From positions 26,931,407-26,995,406 of the forward strand of contig NC_079515.1 of the NCBI RefSeq assembly GCF_000801105.2: 64,000 bases of DNA, given 5' to 3'. A model generated the notes under the pieces. That model did not search any database. It was not told the DNA's origin and saw nothing but the letters and a program-made list of their open reading frames with translations. Below, one piece after another: positions 52,301 through 63,677 of the stretch (position 1 is the stretch's first letter; each line of letters starts with the position of its first letter). This stretch comes from Raphanus sativus (taxonomy: Eukaryota > Streptophyta > Magnoliopsida > Brassicales > Brassicaceae). Position numbers and translations under genes: made by a program.

Positions 52301-55300
52301 GTTTCAGTCCGTAAAGATTTTGCAGCGAACGGATTCGAGTCAGAACAAGATGAAAAAGGAACTTCATCTTCTTTTGTTTTCCCTGCAATCTCAGCTAATC
52401 TTCCTCCGGTACGTTCACTAGTGAACATTCCTTTCCATGGAAGAGAAATTCCAAGGACTTCTATCTGTAGCACAAACACAATGCAGAAAAAGTTTTGTTT
52501 TGAACTGTTTATCTTTTTTTGTTTTCATGTTGGCTAATCATAAACCCAAACTAGTTCAGAGCATGATGAAACTATAAGATAAATCAGTAATTTTATCCTG
52601 GAAAGTAGTTATTACCTGACCAAGAGTCATCGGGATTTTAAGAGAACCAGCTGGATAAAATGTAACAGAAACTACACGGGTCAAGAAATCCAGTTGTCCT
52701 TCTAGTTCTTCAAAATCATACAGCAGTGAAAGACTTGACGTATCTTTTTCATAGAGACGTGCACCAGCTCCAGTAATAGCCATATCCTCAGAACTACTTG
52801 GCCCTGGTAAGGGTATCAGAAGATTTGTACCATTCGCACATCGCGGTATCGAAGCACCCTGTCAAAGAAAATAATTAAAGGCAATCGTCATCCAGTTGAA
52901 CTAATATCTCCTCCAAACAGTAAAAGAGAAGGGAGAAGACCTAAAAGAGAGTCAACCTCAACAACTAATTTAAGGTTCTCTATGTGGCGTCCAGTTCTGA
53001 CGTCCACAGTGGATGGACATGTCAAATCATCCGCACCGTGTGATATTGTCAGTAGAAGTTGGCATACATGGCAAGGCTCACTGAGGTAGATAAATAACTC
53101 AACAGCATCTGCAGCTTGTGGACATAACTGCAAAGTATATAAAAAGCAGGGGAACTTTTAGCTCAAGCTTTCCAGCAATGAGAAGTAAGAGGTAATGTTA
53201 TATCCCAGTGGAGGTACCCAAGTTATGTCCTTTTTCATGATACTCAGCAAACTGGACCCATCATTGGAACCTTCAGACATGCTAGGTACAGGTTTCAGAA
53301 AGAATCCACCAGGTCGAGAAAGTACCTGACATGAGCAGCAACATTAATATAGCTGCAGTGAGCAATAGTTCTACTGAGTGGACTGAGAATCAAGAAAGCA
53401 TAAAACAAAAATAACGAGTTTCGTCCAACATAAAGCAATATTTACATATGCGTGAAAATTGTGATTAATAGTTTGGAGCGGTTTATAGACATGATTAAGG
53501 GGACTGAAACTGTATTAGTTTGCTTACATGTAAAGGCTGTACAGGAATTGATGGAAGATGCTTGAAAAGCCTCATTCCCAAAAACATCTCCAGCTGCTTT
53601 TGCCGTGAACTATCAACCATTGCATTTTTATATCTTCTCTGTAGGGTAATTTTCATGTTCTTCTGTGCTGCAGAAAACTGCTTAAACGCTCCTGATTCTT
53701 CACTGAAGATATTGAGAACTTGGCTGTGCATAGCTTTTGAGCCAGTATAGAGGGTTGCATGGATATCACCTTGTTGCAGAAAAAGATCAGCGAGCTCAGA
53801 CACAGGGGACAAAATAGTTGATCTCTTAAACTCGTCAAACCTCATGTCGAGCCTCTTCCATGGTTTATCCGGACATGGATGACTCCATGTTGTTGTCTTA
53901 GTATTGTGATCTATATAATAAGATTTTCCAGTGACTGCGTCAGCTCTTTTCTCCCATCCCGGTGGAAGAGGAGCATTATATCCGCCATGGCTGCTCCCAG
54001 AATTATAACCATATCCAATATCAGTATCAAGTGATATTCCCAGCCTTCTACATTGCTCTACGAACACTTGAAGACCACCGAAGAAACTAGCGGCATTTGT
54101 TCGATCCAAAGAATCGGCGCAGTTGAAGCGTATCACCCCGTTTTGATGAGATCTCAAACAGAAGGCACCTTCTACGTCATCAACACAGATCACCTCACCT
54201 CTGCAGTCTTTCAGTCTCTGTCGTGAAGGCAAATAGTCACCTTCAGAGATTCCTATAGCCATAGTTGGAGATTTTAGATACATCCATAATCCTTCAATTG
54301 TCTGCTGCTCCCCCTTTAGTTTCACACTGGCATGCCAATCATAATTTATCAAATGAACACGAGTGTAGGGAAGCTTTCCACCGGATTTGATGAAGTTCAT
54401 CGATTCTTCAAAATGTTGAACTAAGATGGATTCTGATTTCCCTTCTCCACTTCTTAACAAGTTAATGCACACAATAGGAACAAAAGCCTTTTTCTTCTGG
54501 TTTTCCCCAACTGGTGCATCTAGATTCCTGGTATCATATCGCTTGCTTAACCTTTGGTAATACTCTGTGCTTCCTTTATATGGATCCTTAGCTGCCACAT
54601 AGATTTCTGCTTCTGCCGCGGTCATCTTCAATTCTGCACCCCACCATATTGGTATCGTGCCACGTCGCCAAATGTATGAGCTAAAAGCAACGCTCTGACC
54701 ATGCTTTTTAGGTGTCCATACAAGCTGCTCACACTCAACTTCGTTACCTGCACTAAACATATACTTCTAAAATTAGGCCCTGGTCAAATCCGAAACAACA
54801 TTTACATCAAACGTATGCCTTTCTTTCAGACAGCAATTGCTTTTAAGGGTACCCCTACAGATATACAAGAAAGAAAAGAGGAATTTTGGGAGCATCTCAC
54901 CTGTGCCAGAACATGAATTTATTCCCCTAGCTAAGTACCGAGTCCCTGGATGCAGCCTGCTACGGCGAGCCATTAAAGCAACAATTCCTTCTAACTGACC
55001 TGAGCTTCCAAAAGGTCTATACTCTGCAAACCCCTATTAAGCAACATCAAATAAGTGATGTCAGGTCATCTTAAAATATAAAACTAGGTTGATCAACAAT
55101 CATTAATCCATTAACAGAGAACGAACCTGCAGAAGAATGACACAGTGCTCAGCCAACCCAATATTCTTAAAAGGCAGAGATAACCATCTATTCCAAACGA
55201 ACTCCTCATCAGGGCTTCCCACTGGCATACGGCTAGGAAATGGCCTAGTAATATCCCTAGTATCACAAAAGTAATGCTTCCCATCGATGTCAAGCTCCGT

Positions 55301-55844
55301 CAGCTCCTGAATATTCTTCACCTCACCTTTCCCTTGAGGCTGAGGATTGTGCAAAGGTACTTTAACCCACTGACTCTCCCCCACGGTGTACACACATCCA
55401 CCACCAGGCAACTCAGGAACGCTCGGATTCAGCTTGGTGGCAACAAGAAGCATCCCAAAGCTGCCCAAGACAGCGTAACCGAGTATCGCCCTGGCGTATA
55501 CCGAGCTTCTAGTAACTCCTCTGGATCCATTCGTGATGTAATCCACAGCTTCACGCTCTGACTTGAAACTGTCGAGGCCTGGCTTCCCGATGTAACGCAG
55601 GACACCGGTGGTGGGGTCGATGTAGATGACTTGTGTGTCGGGTCTGGAGAAGAGGCTTGATATGATGTAGACTTCGCCGGAGTCTAGGGTTACAACGACT
55701 ATAGATGTCTTCTGACCACTCACTACTGCAACAACAACAACAAGACAAAAAGTTATTTAGGGAATTAAAAACTCCTAAAAGTTAAATCTTTCGATGAGAG
55801 ACGGAATGGTGGAACAGGAATCTACCTGGTGGATGCATATCCAT
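49399..55844 (-). CDS. SAC9: Phosphoinositide phosphatase SAC9
   Basis: Thirteen coding exons give 1636 residues, close to Arabidopsis SAC9 (At3g59770): 55826-55844, 55127-55725, 54901-55033, 53528-54747, 53218-53325, 52957-53127, 52616-52858, 52024-52464, 51024-51827, 50660-50857, 50106-50564, 49785-50018, 49399-49680. The N-terminal SAC phosphatase domain contains the Cys-x5-Arg site in [16 protein letters not shown] domain follows at once ([27 protein letters not shown]). The long C-terminal part has Cys pairs ([29 protein letters not shown]) that may bind zinc. SAC9 controls plasma-membrane PI(4,5)P2 and membrane traffic; Arabidopsis mutants show constitutive stress responses. The first coding exon is only 19 bp (MDMHPPG). 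All phases close and no lesion was seen. Confidence 0.95.
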
Positions 55845-56261
55845 CTGAACTCTTAAGATATCAATATGAAACCGTTCAGACTTTTTTCGAGATTACTGAG
55901 AAAACGAAAAAAAAAGGTTCAGACTTTTGTCTTAAAAGAGATCTGAGATTTAATAAGATTATAGCATAATCGGATTGAATCGAATAGTAATAAGAGAATG
56001 TATTCGCTCACCTTTGCAAGGAAGCGCATCAAGTTGCAGAGACGATCATCAGATGCAAAAATTTTCACCAAGTCATAGGACGCGAACAAGCGATGAAGAG
56101 GAGAAGCAGATCGGGTGTAACGCACCCCAAGGAAATAAAACAAGCGTAGCGTGACACGTGTAAAATGTGTAGTTTATTTATGAGAAAAGAGTTGAAATTG
56201 TTGAAAAGTTTGACATTCGCCACATTAATTATTGAAATGCTACAATGGACCCTATCTATCT

Positions 56262-56693
56262 TAGAGCATCATTAACCCTAGCAATCCATTAAAAGTGTTT
56301 AATTTTCTTTTCTTAATCTTTTTTTCTGATTCCAAAAAAAAATCAAAAAAAAAAATCAATTACAATTCGCTACGTGTCAGTGTCAGTGAAAATACGCAAA
56401 CAAAACTAACGCTTAAACAAGCAACAAAAGGTAGTGTGCTTAAAATTATTGTGGGACCCGTCTATTATTATATATACATATATATATATGTATATATTAT
56501 ATAAGCGTATATATATGTGTGTTAAGGACTTTACGGAAACCAAAACCGAAAGTTCTTTAAATAAGGACTTTCGACTTTGGTTTCCGTAAAATCCTTAGCA
56601 AACATATATATACGCTTATATAATATATACATATACATATATATATATATTAAAGACTTAATCCTAAGGACTACCAATAATGATGCTCTTACA
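56262..56693. mobile_element. MITE containing a long foldback
   Basis: Ends AGAGCATCATTAACCCTAG and (reverse complement) AGAGCATCATTATTGGTAG are terminal inverted repeats. Inside, 56466-56555 and about 56565-56655 are near-perfect inverted copies (AAGGACTTTACGGAAACCAA against TTGGTTTCCGTAAAATCCTT, with ATATAAGCGTATATATATG continuing outward) separated by about 10 bp. A transcript would fold into a hairpin of about 85 bp. It lies between SAC9 and the divergent MPK10-like gene. There is no coding capacity. Confidence 0.8.
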
Positions 56694-57754
56694 TTACAAT
56701 ACTTCTAAAGTTGTAAATACCGCATTCATCCACACTGCTTGTCATGCGATACACTGAACAAGAGTTATAGCTGGAGACAAGTTTTCGAGCTTTTCCACTG
56801 TCTTACGAGGAAGCTTCAAACTAGATTAAAGACAACTTGGGTTTTAAAGTAATAGTGTTTTCAAAATTTTCTTAAAAATTTTCCTAAAAACCTTAGAACA
56901 CAAGATCCAAACCAAACTCAAATTTATATCTGATCCAAAATGTAAAAGATATTTGAATAGATTTTTAGGATGCTTAAAATATATCCAAAACCCGAATTAT
57001 CGGACTCACACGGTAATCCAAAAACCCAAAAATGTGAATTACCCAAAAGAAAATAAAAAACCCAATATAACATTTTGAATTAGTATTCAATTACATATTT
57101 TAATAAAATTTCTAAAAATGAATATTTACAACTTCGATAAGTATATCAATATTCAGTTTCATGTTTATTTTAATATGATCTAAAAATACCAAAACCGAAA
57201 ACATAAATTATGCAGATTATGGAGAAAAATATTACAAGAGATCTTTAGCATGATGTATGACGTATCATCAGACATAGATTTTATAGGATGATTCGGAATA
57301 GCGCAATCAGACGTGTATTCTCATATGATTGTAGAATCGTTGGCTGTATTATCGTCTATATAATATTTCTCATCGATGTAATGCAAAATTAGTTAGACGT
57401 TAAAAAAATATACCAAAACTGAACCGAAATAATCCGAATTCGAAACATTTGTATAAAATATATTGAAAGATTTACTTCTACAAATGAAAATTCTGTAAAT
57501 ATATTTTCTAAAATTAACATTCATTTTACACCGTACACGTGGTTATATCAATAATTAAATAATCGTAAAATACATGTATATCTGATTTCATAATTTGTAA
57601 ATAAAATTGTATGGACAGCATTATTTCCACAAATTAAGAAATTACTTTTAAAAATATTACAATTTATCAAAAACCATATATAACATTGGTCCTCATGAGT
57701 TAAAAAGTTAACCCAACCAAAACAAAACAAATACCAGTAAAATTTTGATCAGTC
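56694..57754. other. MPK10 upstream region
   Basis: AT-rich DNA with another CCAAACCAAACTC and CCGAAATAATCCG type repeat (about 56890-57440). I see no gene and no obvious TATA box immediately before 57755. Confidence 0.45.
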
Positions 57755-60223
57755 ATGGAACCACCTAACGATGCTACGCCGGTGGAAACTTATGGTGGAG
57801 TGCTAGTTGACGGTAGAGGTCCTGCCGACCTTCAGCCACATCCGCCATATAATATTCATATGAATCTCAGCCATGGCGGAAGGTATGTACGATACAACTT
57901 TTCCGGCAATATCTTCGAAGTCACGGCAAAGTACAGCCCACTGATCATGCTTCTTGGCGGAGGCGCTTCTCGCATCGTTTGGTAAATTACATTTTTAACA
58001 TTTTTTATCTGTTTAGGCCTATAAGATTTCTTTTGATGAAGTTTAAATTCTGAATAAGCCATCCTTAACCCCTAGTCTTTGTGTAAGTGTTAGTAGAATT
58101 TCTTCCTTTACGAGAAATTATCGAATTTTTCAACACGTAGTGCATTATATATGTTAGACATGGGATTTAAGACATGATCCAAATACCTGAACTAGATCTG
58201 ACCGATATCGACTGATTAAAATCGGTTTCGGATAGAGCCTATTTATCCAACGATAATTATTGTCATGAATATATTGGTTTGGTTCTGATTCTTACCTAGA
58301 ACCAATCGATTACCTGTTCAAAATCGAAATCTATGTTGGAAAACACACAATTAAACATCATGAGATTTGATACCAGATTGAAAAGGCAAATTTACACATG
58401 TATTATCACTAAACCAGTTCAACTTGTTCGTAACTAATTTCACATTACAAATTTATACAATTATTTTTAAATAATAATAATAAATATATAATTTTAATAT
58501 ACTAGAACTGGTTGGAACCGACTCGGAATATAAAATCTGGTGAATCTTGTGTGGGTATAATTTCTCTATATTGGTTTTATCCCGAACCTCCTCAAATACC
58601 GAAAATCACAGTCCATATAGGTAGCGAAATCATTCATGAAATCTGTAACAACCTAAAAAGTTGATTCACAATGCATTTCCTCAAGAAAAATATTTATAAA
58701 AAGTTGATTCATATTGTGAATAGTAAAACACTAAAGCTATAGAAAAGAGAAAACACTATTAGTGATCTTATGGTTTTCTCGCATTGACTTATAAATTATT
58801 ACTTTTTACTGTGTTTTACTAGTTCGGCTATGAACTCGGAGACCAATGAGAAGGTAGCGATAAAGAAAATCATGCATGCAAGTAGAGACCAAATCACTGC
58901 AAAGAGAACTCTCCGCCAAATCAAGCTTCTTCGTCACTTCGAGCATGAAAACGTTCGTTTCATTATTTCATCGTCACTTTATATATATTAAAAATCATTA
59001 AAAGGAGGTAATGTTTAAATAGTACCATTTTACACAGATTGTTGGAATCAAAGACATAGTATTACCTCCTCAGAGAGATGCTTTTGAAGATGTTTACATT
59101 GCTTATGAATTGATGGATACTAACCTTGAGAAAATCATAAATTCCAATCTAGAACTAACCAAACATCATCACCAGGTTTGTTTTTTTCTTCCTAAAACAT
59201 CTAATTATCTAAATAATGTGTAAAGAAGCATTGAAAGTACTGTTCTTTTTTGCAGTATGTCATGTATGATATCCTGCGCGCATTAAAGTACATTCATTCA
59301 GCCAATGTGTTACATGGAGATTTAAAACCGAGCAGTATCCTCTTGAATGTAAACGGTCAACTAAAGATATGTGATTTCGGGTGTGCTCGTGCTGCTTCGG
59401 AGCCAATGACTGAGTATGTCGGCACAAGATGGTACCATGCACCAGAGCTTCTGTTGGACCCTTCTGCTTCTACATCAGCTATAGATATTTGGTCTGCGGG
59501 ATGTATTTTCTTGGAGATGCTGACTCGCAAACCGCTCTTCTCAGGAAGAGACTGTGTTGATCAGCTTCGTTTGATTCTGGAGGTAATAAAGTCTTAAGTT
59601 AGTACCTTTTTGTTAGGGGTGCGCACGAATCGAACATGGGAGTTTTGAATGGACTGGATATCCGTTTTTAAGATTATTAGTATTTGTGATTTGACGGATA
59701 TTTGGGGAGCCCTGCTTTTTGTGTCCATGTTTATACCTTTTTGCACTTTGTGTTTTGCAGTTGATAGGCTCTCCAACAGAGGATGACATTGGATCGTTGA
59801 GTGAAAGTGCTAAGCAGTACTTAAGGATGACTCGCTGGTTCCGTCCCCAATCTTTCTTTGTAAAGTTCCCAAATGTTCCTTACTTAGCTGTTCTGCTGTT
59901 GGAGAAAATGCTCAAGTTTGACCCTAGAAAGAGAATCTCAGGTTAGTATATGTTTCTGTCTCTCTCTCCTTAGCCTCTTTGCAGTTTTATTTGTGACTCT
60001 GATCATTGCCATTGTCTTTTGGGCCATGTTTGCAGTTGAGGATGCACTTGCTGAACCGTATTTCAAAAATATTCACAACATTAACAATGAACCAGTGTGC
60101 ACAAAGCTCTTTGCCTTGGATCTAGAGGAGCATCCACTCACAGTGGAGCAGATTAAGGAGTTGATCTACCATGAGGCCCTAGCTTTCAACCCTGAACCAG
60201 CAACAGTTGAAAAAGACCAGTGA
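57755..60223 (+). CDS. MPK10: MAP kinase, MPK10-like, with altered catalytic motifs
   Basis: Six exons, 57755-57981, 58823-58952, 59038-59175, 59256-59582, 59761-59941 and 60036-60223, give 396 residues in the plant MAPK pattern. Kept are the lysine in VAIKK (Lys90), DFG (205-207), the TEY phosphorylation motif (217-219), APE and the C-terminal docking extension ([12 protein letters not shown]). Changed are the glycine loop (GGGASR at 68-73, last Gly to Arg), HRD to HGD (185-187), the magnesium-binding Asn of the catalytic loop to Ser192 (HGDLKPSS), and the P+1 loop (TRWYHAPE, Arg to His). The frame is fully open and splice sites are intact, so the gene is probably expressed but catalytically weak or dead. 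The family would normally act downstream of MAPK kinases. Intron 1 (841 bp) contains repeat-like sequence. Confidence 0.9.
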
Positions 60224-60643
60224 CTTGGCTTGCAAGCAACTCGTAAAACAGTCATCAATGTGTCTTATCAACTCTTATCATTTGTCCTTTTTTCAGTTTT
60301 CTTTCTGAGGCTTAGAGCCAAGACAGTGAATCTCTCAGAGGATTTTTTTCATGTACTAAGATTTTCTGCTATATTCCTCTCTTTTTAATATTGTCAAATA
60401 AATTTTAATTAAGCAAAAAAAACAAAAATAAAATAGAAAAACTGAATGATTATGTGGGCATTATTGCAACTCTCAATCCAACAAGTACTAATACATGAGA
60501 TATGTTGTCAAAAATTATAACATTGCAACAAGGAAGAAAACAATAATATCTTCTAATTTAAAGAATTTGAGTATTTCTGATTGAGGAGGATCTTACTAAC
60601 TCCTTGCAATGGTTATTTTGTATGCTTGATTATGCGTCAATGT
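60224..60643. other. MPK10 3' flank
   Basis: The 3' untranslated region probably ends near the AT-rich 60380-60410. I see nothing else recognisable before the gene fragment at 60644. Confidence 0.5.
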
Positions 60644-60812
60644 CTAACTCTTCAAATTGCCAAAGAATCTAGAGAGTGGAACAGGGCCATCGGTTTCGTC
60701 TTTACGTTTGCTAGACCGTTTGTCTCTGCTAGACGTGTGATTCTTCTCCTCCTTCGATCTTTTAGAACTTGATCTTGATCTTCTTGATTCGTTGTAGAGA
60801 ATATAGTAAGAA
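60644..60812 (-). pseudogene. Orphan last exon of an RS-rich protein (At3g59800-like)
   Basis: On the minus strand an open frame ends at 60644-60646 with a Ser/Arg/Lys-rich sequence (ESRRSRSSSKRSKEEKNHTS, SSRDKRSSKRKDETDG) and the ordered C terminus PVPLSRFFGNLKS. This looks like the true end of a host protein and its place after MPK10 fits Arabidopsis At3g59800. No upstream exons follow: within 160 bp the sequence runs into a Helitron and then repeats. The gene is probably truncated; an exon hidden beyond the window is less likely because a transposon fills the space. Confidence 0.6.
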
Positions 60813-60966
60813 AACCTGGAGAGAATAAATTACATATATTTTCACATTAATTGATACTTGAAAACGAAATGGTTTAAAATGTCCAAATTATCCTAAATGA
60901 AAAACACGGTTGCATTAAAAGTTAGAGGCAATTAGTGAAAAAAAACTAGAGTGTATCTTACATAAA

Positions 60967-61687
60967 CTAGATTTTGACCCGTCTTAAAAAGGGCGGGTAT
61001 ATTTTTTATTGGAAAATTATTTTACATAATAAAAATTATGATTTTTGATAAATTATATATTTTAATTTTTATGAAATTTTTCTTAAATTTACTTATATGA
61101 CTTATTTTTGTAATTTTCAATATGACTAAATTTTAGAAAACTCTAAATAATTCTAACCCGTAATATGATTTTATTTATTTAAACCGAAGTTAAACTTATT
61201 TTACACTGATTTTTTTAGTTTAAATTAAATATTTTATATCTTCAACACTCTTGTACTGAAAAATTCATTTGTGCATTTCAAAACGTTTTCTATAATTTTA
61301 TTAAATTTAGTTTATGTGATTTAGTTTTTATTTTAAATGAAACTATTTTTTCAGGAGTTGAGATAATTCAGATCTGTATTATAATTTTGTTGATTTATTA
61401 TTTATTATTTCAACTTGATTTTATTTTGAGGTTTCATTTAATAAATGATTTCAAATCATTAATAATGTGAAAGATTTTTTAAAAATATATGGTGCAAACA
61501 TTTATGAAACAAACTTTTCGAAAATGCTAAAAACTGAATTATATTAGATAATTTTTAATATAACTGCAAAATAATGATTTTTGATTGGCTACAAATAATG
61601 CTGGGAAAAAAATACAGGCAATTTTTGTAATTACTTAGAAATTTCAGAGACAAATTCATGAACAGTCATCTGTTTTAATAGTATAGA
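60967..61687 (-). mobile_element. Non-autonomous Helitron on the minus strand, 721 bp
   Basis: Read on the minus strand it starts TCTATACTATTAAAACAGAT after A and ends with the hairpin CCGCCCTTTTTAAGACGGG, TCAAAATCTAG, then T. The interior is AT-rich and noncoding. Confidence 0.87.
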
Positions 61688-62095
61688 TCTTAGATTTGAT
61701 ATTATAATAATCTATATTTAGATTAATTAGATTTGATATTGTAATAATCTATATTTAGATTAATATTTCCAATAAGAGCTAGAGAACCCGACTATAAATA
61801 TTAGCCATTAATATCATAAACTAAATATAAGACAAACCTAATTATAATTTCTTATTGTAATATATGTGTTTGGATCAATATTTCAATAAGAATTAGAAAA
61901 CATGGCTATAATATCATCCATTAAAATTATAAAATAAATATAAGATAAACTTGATAATGTTATTATAAGTAGAATTTTTTAAATATATTTAGTGATTAAT
62001 AACCCCAAATATCATGATAATAAGAATAAGAAAACATGGCTATAATATTAGCCACTAAAATCATAAACTAAATATAGATTTATTAAATAAGAATA
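61688..62095. repeat. Degenerate tandem repeats of about 45-100 bp
   Basis: TTAGATTTGATATTRTAATAATCTATA-like units occur twice at 61690-61770. A longer unit containing AAAACATGGCTATAATAT and CATAAACTAAATATA-like segments recurs near 61800, 61890 and 62030. No coding content. The block separates the Helitron from the Mutator-like terminus. Confidence 0.6.
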
Positions 62096-62849
62096 AGAAA
62101 AGGGCAATTGTCCAAAATAGCACCTTTGAAGTTTTTATCACAAAAATGACACCAAGGAGAGAAAGTCACAAAATAGCATTCATTAAAGGGTAAAATGTCT
62201 ATAATACCCTCACTGAATAACACAATTAATAAAAAAAAAATCAAACTTTCTTCTCCATCATTTCGTCTCCTCCGATCTCTCACTCCGGTCGGCGATCGAC
62301 GAAATCTCCGGCGACCTTAGTCACCACCGTCCCTCTCTTTACACGCGGGAGTCCAATCGCGAGTTTAGCCAGAACCGCCTCTCTCTCTCTCACGCGACGC
62401 GATTCTTCTTCTCCATCTCTTAGACTCGGCGATTCTTCTTCTCCATCTCTTAGACTCGACGCGACGGTGGTGATTCTCTCTCTCTCAAGGTGCTTGTGCT
62501 TGTGATGCATTTTTACATATTCATCTGTTGCTTTGTTTGCTTTGAAATTAGGGTTTTTGATTTTGATTTCTACTTTACATCTTCTTTTGCTTTGAAGAGA
62601 ATCACTGTTAACACCTAGAAGCTTGCGTTTGGTTTAGACCAGAACAAATTTCCAGAAGAGATACAGAGCTGTTGTTGGACCTCAAATCTTCTCTGAAGGA
62701 AAGCATCTCCAGAGCTCTTTCTTGGATTGAACACACTCGGGTATGTTGCAGATTCAAGCTTTTGATTTTGGGTCTGAGGTATTGATAGAGTTGCATTGAT
62801 AATGGATAGGATTGTGAAAGTGTGTGTGTGTTTGTTTTTCTCACTTCAG

Positions 62850-63640
62850 GAAGGGTTTGTATGAAGCCTTTCTCACTTTGGGAAGGGTTTGCATCTATTG
62901 AATGTGTGTTTGCATCTACATCTGTCGTTTTGTTTGCATATTCAAGTCTTTCTCATTTCAGGAAAGCCTTCCTGAAAATTTGATTTTGACAAAAAAACAA
63001 AAATAAAAGTTTGTCTCTTGCTACTTGTGCTTGTGATGCATTTTTAAATATTCATCTGTTGTATTGTTTGCATCTATTGAATGTGTTAACGTTGCTTATG
63101 ACATTGTTAGTCTCTTGTTACTTGTGAAACTGTCTTGTTTTGCATCTATTGCCCGTGTTTAGGAAATGTTGCTGCTTATGAAATGTACGTCTCTGGTTGC
63201 TTGTCCTTTGTGAAACTGTGTCCTGTTTAGAAAGTATTCAGGAAGCATTTGTGTAGTTTCAGGAAGGCCTTCCAGAAAACTCGGATGGTAACAAATTTTG
63301 ATTTTTTTTTGCTTGGTGTCTTGTTTTGCTTAGGCATGTAGATATCTTTGACAGACTCTTGAATTTACTCATGAGTCTCTTGTTGCTTATGCTTGTGAAA
63401 CTCTCTAGTGTTTAAAAAATTCAGGAAGCATTTGTCTAGTTTTAGGAAATCCTTCCAGAAACGTCTGAAAATATATTTTCCCCTGTCATAACTGTCTCTT
63501 GTTGCTTATCCTTTGTGAAAACTTGTCTTGTTGCTTGTGCTTGTGAAACTGTCTTGTGAAACTGTCTAGTGTTTATAAAAAATTCAGGAAGGATTTGTCT
63601 AGTTTCAGGAAAACATTCCAGAAAAGTCTGAAAATAATAT
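62850..63640. repeat. Imperfect direct repeats in the element leader
   Basis: Units built on TTTCAGGAAGGCCTTCCAGAAA-like motifs (AGGAAGG...CTTCC palindromes) and CTTGTTGCTTGTGCTTGTGAA-like motifs recur roughly every 100-200 bp at about 62850, 62960, 63250, 63430 and 63600, with degenerate copies between. They probably belong to the element's untranslated region or an intron. Confidence 0.5.
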
Positions 63641-63677
63641 TTTCCCTTGTTTTACACAGCATAGAACAACAAAAAAG

